Shown here piece after piece: positions 7,418 to 15,498 of a stretch of DNA of 31,330 nucleotides. Numbering within the stretch: the first letter of the stretch is position 1; each line of letters begins with the position of its first letter. The position numbers and the translations under genes are program-made. Under the pieces are notes generated by a model, which saw only the letters and a list, made by a program, of their open reading frames with translations, searched no databases and had not been told where the DNA came from. The stretch is from contig CAMEWZ010000003.1 of NCBI GenBank assembly GCA_945946745.1, forward strand, positions 1-31,330, in the 5' to 3' direction. The DNA comes from an uncultured Clostridia bacterium. Its GTDB lineage: Bacteria > Bacillota > Clostridia > Oscillospirales > Oscillospiraceae.

Positions 7418-7890
7418 TGGCCTTTTTGCGGCAATACGTGCTTTCCATTGTCACCGCTTCCCTGCTGTGCAGCGTGCTTATGGGCTTGACAGCGAAAACC
7501 AAGGTCAAGGAGCTGACCAAGCTGCTGTGCTGCGTCTTTCTGAGCGTCACCGCCCTCAAGCCGCTGGTGGGGCTGGATCTGGACAGGTGGCTCCAGGAAT
7601 CCATTCCATACCAGGAAGAAGCGCAAAGCTGCATCGCCCAGGGCGAAGAATTTGCCCGGTCAGCCCAGGCGGATATCATAAAAAGCAAAGCGGAAGCATA
7701 TATCTTGGACAAAGCCGCCGCGCTGAATGGGAATCTGGAAGTGGAGATCACCATCTGCCAGGAAGGAACGCCCATTCCGGAGCGGGCAGTGCTTTCCGGG
7801 CAGGTTTCCCCCTATGCCAAAGGGCAGCTGGCGGAAATCCTGGAAAAAGATCTGGGAATCGCAAAGGAGAATCAGGTATGGATCGGGTAG
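7417..7890 (+). CDS. spoIIIAF: Stage III sporulation protein AF (GTG start)
   Basis: A 157-residue protein with two N-terminal membrane segments (YVLSIVTASLLCSVLMGL and LTKLLCCVFLSVTALKPLVG) and a soluble C-terminal domain of about 100 residues, as in SpoIIIAF. The likely start is GTG at 7417, overlapping the spoIIIAE TAG by one base, with AAGGGGGT (7403-7410) 6 bases upstream. A TTG eight codons earlier is possible but lies inside spoIIIAE. Confidence 0.9.
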   Translation: MAFLRQYVLSIVTASLLCSVLMGLTAKTKVKELTKLLCCVFLSVTALKPLVGLDLDRWLQESIPYQEEAQSCIAQGEEFARSAQADIIKSKAEAYILDKAAALNGNLEVEITICQEGTPIPERAVLSGQVSPYAKGQLAEILEKDLGIAKENQVWIG

Positions 7891-8378
7891 CCTGGAAAAA
7901 AACGGTTTTGGAGTTCGCCAAAAAATACCGTTTTCTGCTGGCGGCGGTACTGGCGGGACTTCTGCTTTTGACGCTGCCCCAGCGGCAGGCCGCATCCCCC
8001 TTGACGGAAAGCCCCCTCCCACAAAGCGAGCCGAGCTTGCAGGATGACCTTTCCGCCATTCTCAGCCAAATCGCGGGAGCCGGAAATGTGAAGGTGCTTC
8101 TGACCCTGGCCGCGGGAGAAGAAACGGTTTATCAAACCGACGAGGACATTTCCACCGGAGAAGCCAGCAGCAATCGCCGTCGGGATACGGTTCTGACCAC
8201 CCTGTCCGACCGGACGCAGGCCGGACTGATCCGCCAGGTGATCCCGGCGACCTATCGGGGCGCCATCGTCCTATGCCAGGGCGGCGACAACGCCCAGGTA
8301 AAGCTTGCCATTGTGGAGGCCGTGAAAAGCGTGACCGGCTTGCGCTCCGACTGTATAACCGTTTTGAAAATGAAATGA
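7878..8378 (+). CDS. spoIIIAG: Stage III sporulation protein AG
   Basis: A 166-residue protein with a membrane segment at about 19-36 (YRFLLAAVLAGLLLLTL), a short proline/serine linker and an extracytoplasmic domain of about 120 residues. SpoIIIAG forms a large ring in the intermembrane space with a fold like YscJ/FliF secretion rings. The ATG at 7878 overlaps the end of spoIIIAF by 13 bases, with AAGGAG at 7864-7869 upstream. The ring domain here is shorter than in Bacillus (full protein about 230 residues there). Confidence 0.92.
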   Translation: MDRVAWKKTVLEFAKKYRFLLAAVLAGLLLLTLPQRQAASPLTESPLPQSEPSLQDDLSAILSQIAGAGNVKVLLTLAAGEETVYQTDEDISTGEASSNRRRDTVLTTLSDRTQAGLIRQVIPATYRGAIVLCQGGDNAQVKLAIVEAVKSVTGLRSDCITVLKMK

Positions 8379-8394
8379 ATGGGAGGCATTTTTT

Positions 8395-8958
8395 ATGAAA
8401 GTTTGGAAGAAAAACCTGGTAGCCGCAGCGGTGTTGGTAACGGTTTGCGCCGGAATTTATGTCAATTGGCTCTATACCGAGGACAAAACCGCCGCGACGC
8501 TGACCGACACCCTGGATACGGAAAAGGTGATGTCAGACGATACCCTGGCCCTCAGTGAGGATATGGCCGCCATTGCCGCCGGGGAAGAGGTTTCCACCAC
8601 CGCGTCGGATTATTTTGCTGCAGTGCGGCTGTCCCGCCAGCAGGCCCGGGACAGCGCAGTGAACCTGCTGCAGGAGGCCATGGCCTACAGTGGGGAGGGC
8701 GGCGGCAAAGAAGTGGAATCCGCCATGGAGTTGGAGGACATTGTCCAGACCGCCCTAAGCGAAGCCCAAATTGAAAGCCTGGTAATCGCGAAGGGCTATG
8801 CCGACTGCGTGGCCTATATGTCCGGAGAAGGAATCTCCGTAGCGGTGGCTTCTCCGGAGGGCGGCTTGCAGCCGGCGGACGTGGCCGTCATCGCGGATAT
8901 CGTCATGGCCCAATCCGACTATACACTGGACGATATCCGGGTGGTAGAGGTGCAGTAA
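8395..8958 (+). CDS. spoIIIAH: Stage III sporulation protein AH
   Basis: A 187-residue protein with an N-terminal membrane anchor (LVAAAVLVTVCAGIYVNWLY), an acidic linker and a C-terminal ring-building domain (about 85-187). SpoIIIAH binds SpoIIQ from the forespore side to bridge the two membranes. GGGAGGC precedes the ATG. It is the last gene of the operon; a strong hairpin follows. In Bacillus the region downstream also leads to asp23-nusB, so the wider gene order is conserved, with accB-accC missing here. Confidence 0.94.
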   Translation: MKVWKKNLVAAAVLVTVCAGIYVNWLYTEDKTAATLTDTLDTEKVMSDDTLALSEDMAAIAAGEEVSTTASDYFAAVRLSRQQARDSAVNLLQEAMAYSGEGGGKEVESAMELEDIVQTALSEAQIESLVIAKGYADCVAYMSGEGISVAVASPEGGLQPADVAVIADIVMAQSDYTLDDIRVVEVQ

Positions 8959-8963
8959 CCCAC

Positions 8964-9000
8964 AAATCGGCGGCATGGCGTTGGTCATGCCGCTGATTTC
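8964..9000 (+). terminator. Terminator-like hairpin closing the spoIIIA operon
   Basis: AAATCGGCGGCATG (8964-8977) pairs with CATGCCGCTGATTT (8986-8999), with one G-T pair and an 8-base loop. The T-run is short (TTTC), so termination may be incomplete, but the stem is very stable. Confidence 0.65.
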
Positions 9001-9054
9001 TGCCGTGTCCGCCCAAGGAAGCCACGGAATTGCTTTGACGGTGCAATCTTTTTC

Positions 9055-9082
9055 TTGTATTTTTCTGGAATTGTGGTATAAT
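9055..9082 (+). promoter_or_regulatory. Sigma-A promoter of the asp23-nusB operon
   Basis: TTGTAT (9055-9060), 16-base spacer and TATAAT (9077-9082), with an extended -10 TG at 9074-9075. The leader to the asp23 ATG is about 45-50 bases. Confidence 0.8.
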
Positions 9083-9136
9083 AAACAAAATTACGTGGTG
9101 CCGAAGCCGGCATAGCTAAATTTAGGAGGTAACCTT

Positions 9137-9484
9137 ATGGCGGAATACAAGCAGTATATCACCCAAAACCAGGAAAATGGTAGCGTGATGATTTCCGAGG
9201 ATGTGATCACAACCATCGCCGAGCACACCTTGACCGAGGTGGAAGGTGTTGTCAAGGGCGGCGCGGAGGTCGTTGGTAAGAAGAGTTGGGGCAAGGGTAT
9301 GCGCATTGCCATCGCGGAGGATAACACCTTGACCATCGGCTGCAATGTGATCGTCCGTTACGGCGAGAGCGTTGTGGATGTGGCGAAGGCTGTCCAGAAT
9401 GCCATCACCAACGCGGTGGAGTCCATCACCGGCGTCACCGTGGCGGATGTGGATGTCAATGTCTGCGGCATTGTCCGCAAGTAA
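9137..9484 (+). CDS. Asp23/Gls24 family envelope stress protein
   Basis: A 115-residue protein covering the Asp23 domain: VMISEDVITTIAEHTLTEVE, the conserved glycine-rich GVVKGGAEV region, and the C-terminal AVQNAITNAVESITGVTVAD with VDVNVCGIV. Members are small cytosolic or membrane-associated proteins linked to envelope stress and alkaline tolerance; the copy in front of nusB (YqhY in Bacillus) is tied to fatty-acid and acetyl-CoA carboxylase balance. AGGAGGT precedes the ATG at 9137. The biochemical role is not established for the family. Confidence 0.92.
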   Translation: MAEYKQYITQNQENGSVMISEDVITTIAEHTLTEVEGVVKGGAEVVGKKSWGKGMRIAIAEDNTLTIGCNVIVRYGESVVDVAKAVQNAITNAVESITGVTVADVDVNVCGIVRK

Positions 9485-9494
9485 GGGCTTGGGT

Positions 9495-9962
9495 ATGACG
9501 AGAGGCAATGCCAGAGAACTGGCAGTACATTTGATCTACGGCCGGGAATTCACCGGGGAAGAGCCGGAGCAGGTGGTGTCCACACGGCTGGAAAAGGAAT
9601 ACTACGAGAAGCTGGGCGCGGAGAACGACATCTACGCCGATCGGCCCAGCCGGGCGCAGCTGCGGTATCTGGATACGGTGGTATCCGGCGTGGCTAACCG
9701 GACGGAGGAATTGAACGAGCAGATCAGCCGGTTTTCCATCGGCTGGGATGTCAGCCGCATTTCCCGCCTGACCCGCTGTATCTTGCAGCTTGCCATTTTT
9801 GAGATTCTCTATGTGGAGGATGTTCCCACAGGTGTGGCCGTGTCCGAGGCGGTGCGCATCGCCAAGAAGTACGACGGAGATGATACCGGCTCCTTTGTCA
9901 ACGGCATCTTAGGCAGCTTCGCCCGGAGCCTGCCCACCACCGAAACCGAGGAAGTCCCATGA
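9495..9962 (+). CDS. nusB: Transcription antitermination factor NusB
   Basis: A 155-residue all-helical RNA-binding protein that joins NusE (S10) on boxA RNA during rRNA transcription. Family signs are RELAVHLIYGREF at the start, the ISRLTRCILQLAIFEILY helix and the closing VAVSEAVRIAKKY with FVNGILGSFAR. The ATG at 9495 follows the asp23 stop by 10 bases; the larger upstream frame lies inside asp23. The last four bases overlap the next gene (ATGA). Confidence 0.95.
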   Translation: MTRGNARELAVHLIYGREFTGEEPEQVVSTRLEKEYYEKLGAENDIYADRPSRAQLRYLDTVVSGVANRTEELNEQISRFSIGWDVSRISRLTRCILQLAIFEILYVEDVPTGVAVSEAVRIAKKYDGDDTGSFVNGILGSFARSLPTTETEEVP

Positions 9963-10882
9963 GCGTCATCGGCATCGATACCAGCAACTACACCACTTCC
10001 ATCGCGTTCTTTGACGGCAGGGAAGGGGAGAACTGCTCCCGGCTGCTTCCTGTGAAAGCGGGAGAGCTTGGCCTGCGCCAATCTGACGCGGTATTCGCCC
10101 ATATCAAAAGCCTGCCGGAGCTTTCCGGCAGGCTGTTTTCCCATATTGGCAGGGAGAACATCACCGCTGTGGGCGTCAGCACCCGGCCCAGGGCAGTGGA
10201 GGGCAGCTATATGCCCTGTTTTTTGGTGGGGTATTCCCACGCTAAGCTGCTTTCCGATGCCCTGGGGGTTCCTCTGATCGAGGTATCTCACCAGCAGGGC
10301 CACGTGGCGGCGGCGCTATGGAGCGCCGGGCATCTGGAGCTGATGGAGCAGCCCCATCTGGCCTGGCATCTTTCCGGCGGCACGACAGAATTGCTGCTGG
10401 TGGAGCCGGAAGGGAAGAACGTGAAATGCACCAAAATCGGCGGCACCACGGACATTTCCGCAGGTCAGCTGATCGACCGGACGGGGCAGCTGCTGTCGCT
10501 GCCGTTCCCCTCCGGAAAGCATCTGGACGCCCTCAGCCGGGAGGCCGTGGAAACGGAGACCTTCCGGGTAAAATGCCGGGATTGTTCCTTCTCCCTGTCC
10601 GGCGTCCAGAATAAGGTGCAGCAGTATTACGAACGCAGTCACAATCCCGCCGAAACGGCGGCCTATACTCTGCGGTGCGTCTGCGGGGCGGTGGCACAGG
10701 CAACGGAACAGGCGCGGAAAGCCTATCCCGGAATGCGGGTGGTTTTTTCCGGAGGCGTGGCCTCCAACTCCCTGCTGCGCCAGACGGTGGCCTATTTAGA
10801 TCCAGTGTTCTCCCCGCCGGAATTCTCCACAGACAATGCCATGGGGGTTGCCGTGCTGGCCAACCGGGCTACGGAGGAATAA
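9959..10882 (+). CDS. Divergent TsaD/Kae1/Qri7 paralogue (M22-like)
   Basis: A 307-residue ASKHA-fold protein of the TsaD family, shorter than true TsaD (about 340). Motifs: IGIDTSNYTTSIAFF at the N-terminus; the metal-ligand pair HQQGH at 111-115 (HxEGH in TsaD); LSGGTTELLLV at 138-148; GGTTDISAGQLIDRTGQLL at 161-179; FSLSGVQNKV; FSGGVASNSLLR at 263-274; and a third metal ligand in STDNAMG (D292). True TsaD makes the tRNA t6A modification with TsaB, TsaE and TsaC; none of these is nearby and the motifs differ from normal TsaD, so this is probably an additional paralogue of unknown function rather than the essential enzyme. It overlaps nusB by 4 bases and ends one base before xseA, in the place where folD often sits in Firmicutes. 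Confidence 0.8.
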   Translation: MSVIGIDTSNYTTSIAFFDGREGENCSRLLPVKAGELGLRQSDAVFAHIKSLPELSGRLFSHIGRENITAVGVSTRPRAVEGSYMPCFLVGYSHAKLLSDALGVPLIEVSHQQGHVAAALWSAGHLELMEQPHLAWHLSGGTTELLLVEPEGKNVKCTKIGGTTDISAGQLIDRTGQLLSLPFPSGKHLDALSREAVETETFRVKCRDCSFSLSGVQNKVQQYYERSHNPAETAAYTLRCVCGAVAQATEQARKAYPGMRVVFSGGVASNSLLRQTVAYLDPVFSPPEFSTDNAMGVAVLANRATEE

Positions 10883-10883
10883 T

Positions 10884-12092
10884 ATGGCACAAAATGTTCT
10901 GTCGATCACCCAGTTAAATGAATACATCCGGGGCAGAATGGACGCGGATCCTCTGCTGGCCCAGGTGGCCGTCCGGGGAGAGATCAGCAACTATAAACTC
11001 TATCCCTCGGGCCACCACTACTTCACACTGAAGGATGAAGCCAGCGCCCTAAAATGTGTAATGTTCAAGGGAAACGCCATGCGTCTCCGGTTCCGACCGG
11101 AAAACGGCATGAAGATCATCGCCATGGGCAAGGTCTCCGTGTTCCCAAGGGACGGGGCCTACCAGCTTTACTGTTCGGCTTTGGCGATGGATGGGGTAGG
11201 GGATCTGTATGCCGCTTTCGAGCAGCTGAAGCAAAAGCTGGCTGCCCAGGGCCTGTTTGACCCGGCCCATAAAAAGCCCCTGCCAAAGTTTCCTGGCACC
11301 ATCGGCATCGTCACCAGTTCCGCCGGAGCGGCCGTGCATGATATGCTCCGGATTCTGCGAAAGCGTTACCCCTTAAGTCAGGTTCGGCTGCTGCCCGTCC
11401 GCGTCCAGGGAGCGGAGGCACCCGGGGAAATCGCGGCAGCCATCCGCTATGCCAACCATTACCGGCTGGCTGACCTTCTGATTGTGGGCCGGGGCGGCGG
11501 TTCCATTGAGGATTTGTGGGCCTTCAATGACGAACGGGTTGCCTACGCCATTTATGAATCCCAAATCCCGGTGATCTCCGCCGTGGGCCATGAGCCGGAT
11601 GTGACCATCTCCGACTTTGTGGCGGATCTGCGGGCCGCGACCCCATCCAACGCCGCGGAACTGGCGGTGCCGGACCAGGATGCCCTGCGGCAGAGCCTGG
11701 ATGCCATGGCGGCGGCCATGGCGACCTCCTTCGGCCGTCAGCTCAAAGTTGCCCGGCAGCATCTGACGGTGCTGTCCCAGTCTCCGGCCCTGCAAAGCCC
11801 CACAGGCTACATTGAGCAGCGGGAAAAAAGCCTGGAACTGCTGAAAAACCGACTGATTTCCGCCCAAAACCGGAATATCACCCAGAAGAACCAACGCTAT
11901 ATCGCCGCCGTCTCCAAGCTGGACGCCATGAGTCCCTTGAAGGTGCTGACCCGGGGCTATTCCATGGCCCAGACGGAAACGGGCACGGTGATCCGCTCCG
12001 TCTCCCAGGTAGAGCTTGGGGAGCGGATCCGCATCTCATTCAGTGACGGCAGCATCTCCGCCACGGTTATGAACAAGGAGGAAAGCAAATGA
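10884..12092 (+). CDS. xseA: Exodeoxyribonuclease VII large subunit
   Basis: Catalytic subunit of exonuclease VII, which degrades single-stranded DNA from both ends with XseB. It is 402 residues: an OB-fold DNA-binding domain at about 5-100 (SITQLNEYIRGRMDADPLLA, then VRGEISNYK), the catalytic core from about 125 (IGIVTSSAGAAVHDMLRILR, GRGGGSIEDLWAFNDE, SAVGHEPDVTISDFVADLRA), then a long helical coiled part. The ATG at 10884 follows CGGAGGAAT, one base after the previous stop. It overlaps xseB by 4 bases. Confidence 0.97.
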   Translation: MAQNVLSITQLNEYIRGRMDADPLLAQVAVRGEISNYKLYPSGHHYFTLKDEASALKCVMFKGNAMRLRFRPENGMKIIAMGKVSVFPRDGAYQLYCSALAMDGVGDLYAAFEQLKQKLAAQGLFDPAHKKPLPKFPGTIGIVTSSAGAAVHDMLRILRKRYPLSQVRLLPVRVQGAEAPGEIAAAIRYANHYRLADLLIVGRGGGSIEDLWAFNDERVAYAIYESQIPVISAVGHEPDVTISDFVADLRAATPSNAAELAVPDQDALRQSLDAMAAAMATSFGRQLKVARQHLTVLSQSPALQSPTGYIEQREKSLELLKNRLISAQNRNITQKNQRYIAAVSKLDAMSPLKVLTRGYSMAQTETGTVIRSVSQVELGERIRISFSDGSISATVMNKEESK

Positions 12093-12322
12093 ATCAGCCG
12101 AACAAGACCTTTGAAGAATCCATGGCCCGCCTGGAGCAGATTGTCCGGGCTATGGAGCGGGGTGACGTGGCCCTGGAGGAGAGCCTGAAGCTGTTCCAGG
12201 AGGGAACGGAGCTGGTTCGCAGCTGCGGAAAGCTCCTGGATGAAGCCCAGCTTCAGGTGAAGAAGATCATGACCGCCCCGGATGGCAGCCCAGTGGAGGA
12301 GGCGTTCCAGGATGAACCTTGA
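12089..12322 (+). CDS. xseB: Exodeoxyribonuclease VII small subunit
   Basis: A 77-residue helical protein with the family signature FEESMARLEQIVRAMERGD followed by LEESLKLFQEG. Several copies wrap the helical part of XseA. Its ATG overlaps the xseA TGA, and its 3' end overlaps ispA by 11 bases. Confidence 0.96.
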   Translation: MNQPNKTFEESMARLEQIVRAMERGDVALEESLKLFQEGTELVRSCGKLLDEAQLQVKKIMTAPDGSPVEEAFQDEP

Positions 12323-13187
12323 GATACGCAGCCGGGAATACCGGGACTATATTGAGGGGTACTTACAGAATTTTTATGACGGGTTCCAGGATCAGCCCCA
12401 GAAACCTCTGTACGAAGCCATGCGCTACAGCCTGCTTGCCGGTGGAAAGCGGCTGCGCCCCATTTTTGCCTTTGAATTCTGCCGGATGTGCAGTAAGGAT
12501 TGGAAGCAGGCGGCCCCCTTTGCGGCAGCCATTGAAATGATCCATACCTACAGTTTGATTCACGATGATCTGCCCTGTATGGACAACGACGATTTCCGCC
12601 GGGGCCGTCCCACCAACCATAAGGTTTATGGGGAGGGGCTGGCTGTGCTGGCGGGGGATGCCTTGCTTACCGATGCGTTTATGCTGGCGTCCACTGCCAA
12701 GCTGCCGAATCCAGAAGATCTGGCTACCGCCATCGGTCTGCTGGCGGAGTGTGCCGGTTCTCCCGGCATGGTGGGCGGCCAGGTGCTGGACATTATGAGC
12801 CAGGAGCGGGAGCTGACAGAGCAGGAGGTGCTGGATATCCAGACCCGGAAAACCGGCTGCCTGATCCATGCCGCCTGCGGCTTGGGTGCCATTGCCGGAG
12901 GAGCCACCCAGGCCCAGTTTGAAGCCGCCTGTCAGTTTGCCGCCGGAATCGGTCTGGCCTTCCAGATCCGGGATGATATGCTGGATGTGATCGGCACCCA
13001 GGCGGAGCTGGGCAAGGCCACCGGGGTGGACGCCGAGAAGAATACCTTCGTCCGCCTGTACGGCCTGGAAAAATGCGAGGAATTGGTGCAGAAATACACA
13101 AATTACGCCCTGGATGCCCTTCAGGTATTTGAAGATACCGAATACATGGCCGCCCTAGCCAAGAGTCTGACGGAGCGGCGGGTGTAA
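12312..13187 (+). CDS. ispA: Polyprenyl (farnesyl/geranyl) diphosphate synthase
   Basis: It condenses IPP with allylic diphosphates to make farnesyl diphosphate for undecaprenyl carrier and quinone synthesis. It is 291 residues. The first aspartate-rich motif DDLPCMDNDDFRRGRPT starts at residue 85 and the second, DDMLD, is at 221-225; GGKRLRP (45-51), GQVLDI and KTG (about 178-180) are also present. The ATG at 12312 lies inside the end of xseB with GGCGTTCCAGG before it. dxs, which often follows in Firmicutes, is absent here. A short hairpin then a converging operon follow. Confidence 0.95.
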   Translation: MNLEIRSREYRDYIEGYLQNFYDGFQDQPQKPLYEAMRYSLLAGGKRLRPIFAFEFCRMCSKDWKQAAPFAAAIEMIHTYSLIHDDLPCMDNDDFRRGRPTNHKVYGEGLAVLAGDALLTDAFMLASTAKLPNPEDLATAIGLLAECAGSPGMVGGQVLDIMSQERELTEQEVLDIQTRKTGCLIHAACGLGAIAGGATQAQFEAACQFAAGIGLAFQIRDDMLDVIGTQAELGKATGVDAEKNTFVRLYGLEKCEELVQKYTNYALDALQVFEDTEYMAALAKSLTERRV

Positions 13188-13209
13188 TCCGCCTCAAAAA
13201 ATGCGGATT
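13186..13209 (+). terminator. Weak hairpin after ispA
   Basis: AATCCGC (13186-13192) pairs with GCGGATT (13203-13209) around a 10-base A-rich loop, starting inside the ispA stop codon. The tail is only one further T, so it is a weak candidate. The stronger hairpin at 13235-13269 acts in the other direction. Confidence 0.4.
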
Positions 13210-13234
13210 TCCCAGGATGCAACCAATCGTTGCG

Positions 13235-13269
13235 ATAAAAAAGCCCCTGACCGTTGCGGCCAGGGGCTT
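13235..13269 (-). terminator. Intrinsic terminator of the ydjGHI-like operon
   Basis: AAGCCCCTG (13241-13249) pairs with CAGGGGCTT (13261-13269), with an inner CCG/CGG helix. On the minus strand the stem is followed by TTTTTTATC. It ends the SPFH-gene transcript, which converges on ispA. Confidence 0.85.
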
Positions 13270-13281
13270 GCCTATTGTGGC

Positions 13282-14598
13282 TTACCGGATATCGTTATCG
13301 TCAAACCGGTCGCCGCACTGGGGGCAGAATTTCGGGGGATGCTTGGGATCCTCCGGCTCCCAGCCGCATTTGTCGCAGCGGTACAGGGGTGCCTCCGCAG
13401 GTTTTCTCGCGCCGCATTCCGGGCAGAACTTGCCCTTGTTGACGCTGCCGCAGGCGCAGACCCAGCCCTCTACAGCAGGCTTGGGCGCGCCGCACTCGGC
13501 GCAGAACTTGCCGGTATTCTCCGCGCCGCAGCTGCACTTCCAGGTGTTGGCGGCAGGTGCGGCAGGCTGGGCAGGAGCACTCTGGGGCTGCTGCTGCCCC
13601 ATCCGGTACAGATCGTTGGCGTTGAAGCCACCGGCGTTCTGGGCCATATTCATACCCATAAAGCCCATCATAGCACCGTTTTTGTTCCCGGCGGCGGTTT
13701 TCATCGCCTCGGCCTGGGCCTGCACCATATGGGCAGCCGCCATGTTGGCATTCCGGAAAACAGCGGACTTTTGCAGCTCCTTGATGGTTGCCTCGTCCTC
13801 CGCGGAGGCGGTGATGGTATTGACGCCTACGGAAACAATGGAAATACCCCTGAGTCCGCTCCATTTCGCGCTGAGGACATCATTCATTGCCTGGGCCAGC
13901 TCCATGGTGTGGCCGGGCAGGGCAGAGTAGCGGATGCCCTGTTCGGAAATCCGGGCAAAGGCAGGCTGCAAAGCGGTCAAAAATTCCGATTTCAGCTGGC
14001 TGTCCAGCTGGGAACGGGTGTACGCCTGGGATACGTTGCCGCAGACATTTTTATAAAACAGCAGCGGATCGCTGATCCGGTAGGAATATTCGCCATTGCA
14101 GCGCACGGACACATCCATATCCAGGCCAATGTTGGTATCCACCACCCGGAAGGGAACCGGCGTGGGGGTGCCGTATTTGTTGCCCACCAGCTCCTTCAGA
14201 TTGAAGAAATAGACCCGCTGATCCTTTCCGGTTTCCCCGCCGAAGGTGAAGCGGTACTTAAACTTTTCCCAGGATGCCTTCAGACCGTCGTACAGATCTC
14301 CGCAGAAGATACTCGGCTCCGTAGAAGCGTCCCAGGAGAAGGCGCCAGCCTCTGCCGTAAATTCCAGAATTTTCCCCTGGTCAACGATCATCATTGCCTG
14401 GCCTTCGTTGACCGCGATGATGGAGCCGTTGGTAATGATATTGTCGCTGCCCTTGGTATTGCTGCCCCGGCCGCTGACCTTCTTGACGCCCTTGGCAACC
14501 AGGACATCCGCTCCCATGCTGTCGCAGTAAAAATACTCCTTCCACTGGTCAGACAGAACACCGCCCACGCTGCCCAATGCCGCTTTGATAAGGCCCAT
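13282..14598 (-). CDS. SPFH-domain protein with three C-terminal zinc ribbons (YdjI-like)
   Basis: A 438-residue protein without an obvious membrane segment. Residues about 15-300 form the SPFH/band-7-like domain of the virion-core-protein type (AVNEGQAMMIVDQGKILEFT, then FRVVDTNIGLDMDVSVRCNG, then a helical stretch ending AAAHMVQAQAEAMKTAAG). A Met/Gln/Pro-rich linker leads to three zinc ribbons: CSC...CAEC (355-369), CAC...CPEC (381-395) and CDKC...CPQC (408-428). In Bacillus YdjI acts with YdjG and YdjH at the membrane and is linked to the PspA-type stress protein YdjF; this is the last gene of an equivalent trio. AAAGGAG precedes the ATG. Confidence 0.82.
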   Translation of the reverse strand: MGLIKAALGSVGGVLSDQWKEYFYCDSMGADVLVAKGVKKVSGRGSNTKGSDNIITNGSIIAVNEGQAMMIVDQGKILEFTAEAGAFSWDASTEPSIFCGDLYDGLKASWEKFKYRFTFGGETGKDQRVYFFNLKELVGNKYGTPTPVPFRVVDTNIGLDMDVSVRCNGEYSYRISDPLLFYKNVCGNVSQAYTRSQLDSQLKSEFLTALQPAFARISEQGIRYSALPGHTMELAQAMNDVLSAKWSGLRGISIVSVGVNTITASAEDEATIKELQKSAVFRNANMAAAHMVQAQAEAMKTAAGNKNGAMMGFMGMNMAQNAGGFNANDLYRMGQQQPQSAPAQPAAPAANTWKCSCGAENTGKFCAECGAPKPAVEGWVCACGSVNKGKFCPECGARKPAEAPLYRCDKCGWEPEDPKHPPKFCPQCGDRFDDNDIR

Positions 14599-14637
14599 AT
14601 GTTACACTCCTTTATTGAAATTGTTTTGTGGTTATCC

Positions 14638-15486
14638 TCAGAATTTTCCGCCGCCACCGCCGTGGCTTCTGCCGCTGGAGCTGGTGTGGACGGAACTGCC
14701 GCCACCGCCGCCGTTGTCGGTTCCCTTGGGACGGCGGGTTTTGCTGACATTGCTATATAGGAACAGATCCTGCTGCCTTCCGATTCGGAAGGAGCCTGCT
14801 TTTAAGTAGTCGGAGGCGCCGCTTTGCAGACGCTTGGTATTCATGCACAAGCGCATAATCAGCACCACAATTCCCGCCACAATGACTCCGGTCATCAGAG
14901 CCAGCAGCAGGCTGGGGGTGACCTCCTCCTCGTAATATACCACGTCTTCCTGGTCGCCGTGGTAGTAATCCCCGGAGGTATCCGCGTAGCCATCCAATGG
15001 CGCGCCATTTTGATATGCCGTAAAGTATGCCGGCAGCGCATCCAGGAAAACCGTAAACGCCTCATAGTATTCGCCGCTGGACAAGTAGGGGAGTGCGGCT
15101 TCTCCCACCTGCTGGATGCCATAGTCCGTCAAAGCGTAAATCGCGTTTCCGCAGGTAGATATGTACCAATCCCGCTCCTCCATAGCCAGCAGGAACAGCA
15201 GGCCGCTGTATTCGTCGCCGCAGCCATAGCCGTTTTCATCATAGTAATCATCGGCGTAATCCTGGGGCCGTTTTCCGTTTAAGGAATCCACCGTCAGGAT
15301 TACTACGTCCATTTCGTATTCGTTGCGCAGCTGCGCGGCCTTTTCTTCCAGGGCAGAGCGCTGGCTTTGGGACATCAGAGCCGCATCGTCCACCACTCTG
15401 GGCAAATCGGAGGCAGCCAGCACGCCGGGAACCACCGCCGCCAGGATCACGATGCAAAGAAGGATAGCAAAAAGCTTTCGTTTCAT
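14638..15486 (-). CDS. TPM-domain membrane protein (YdjH-like)
   Basis: A 282-residue protein with a signal peptide (1-25, ending VLAASDLP), an extracytoplasmic TPM domain at about 27-150 (VVDDAALMSQSQRSALEEKA, DVVILTVDSL, GLLFLLAMEERDWYISTCG), an acidic tyrosine-rich linker, a membrane segment at about 190-212 and a cytoplasmic tail ending in glycine/serine runs (GGGGGSS and GGGGGKF). TPM domains occur with chaperone-like and phosphatase-like activity in photosystem repair proteins; the bacterial role is unclear. AAGGAGGT precedes the ATG. It lies between the zinc-ribbon and SPFH genes with gaps of 12 and 39 bases, so all three are probably one transcript. Confidence 0.82.
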   Translation of the reverse strand: MKRKLFAILLCIVILAAVVPGVLAASDLPRVVDDAALMSQSQRSALEEKAAQLRNEYEMDVVILTVDSLNGKRPQDYADDYYDENGYGCGDEYSGLLFLLAMEERDWYISTCGNAIYALTDYGIQQVGEAALPYLSSGEYYEAFTVFLDALPAYFTAYQNGAPLDGYADTSGDYYHGDQEDVVYYEEEVTPSLLLALMTGVIVAGIVVLIMRLCMNTKRLQSGASDYLKAGSFRIGRQQDLFLYSNVSKTRRPKGTDNGGGGGSSVHTSSSGRSHGGGGGKF

Positions 15487-15498
15487 CTTCCTACCTCC

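Noticed and set aside
13201..14760. 519-residue plus-strand frame
   Set aside because: Antisense to the SPFH gene and crossing its terminator; no domain signature, whereas the minus strand encodes three intact zinc ribbons.
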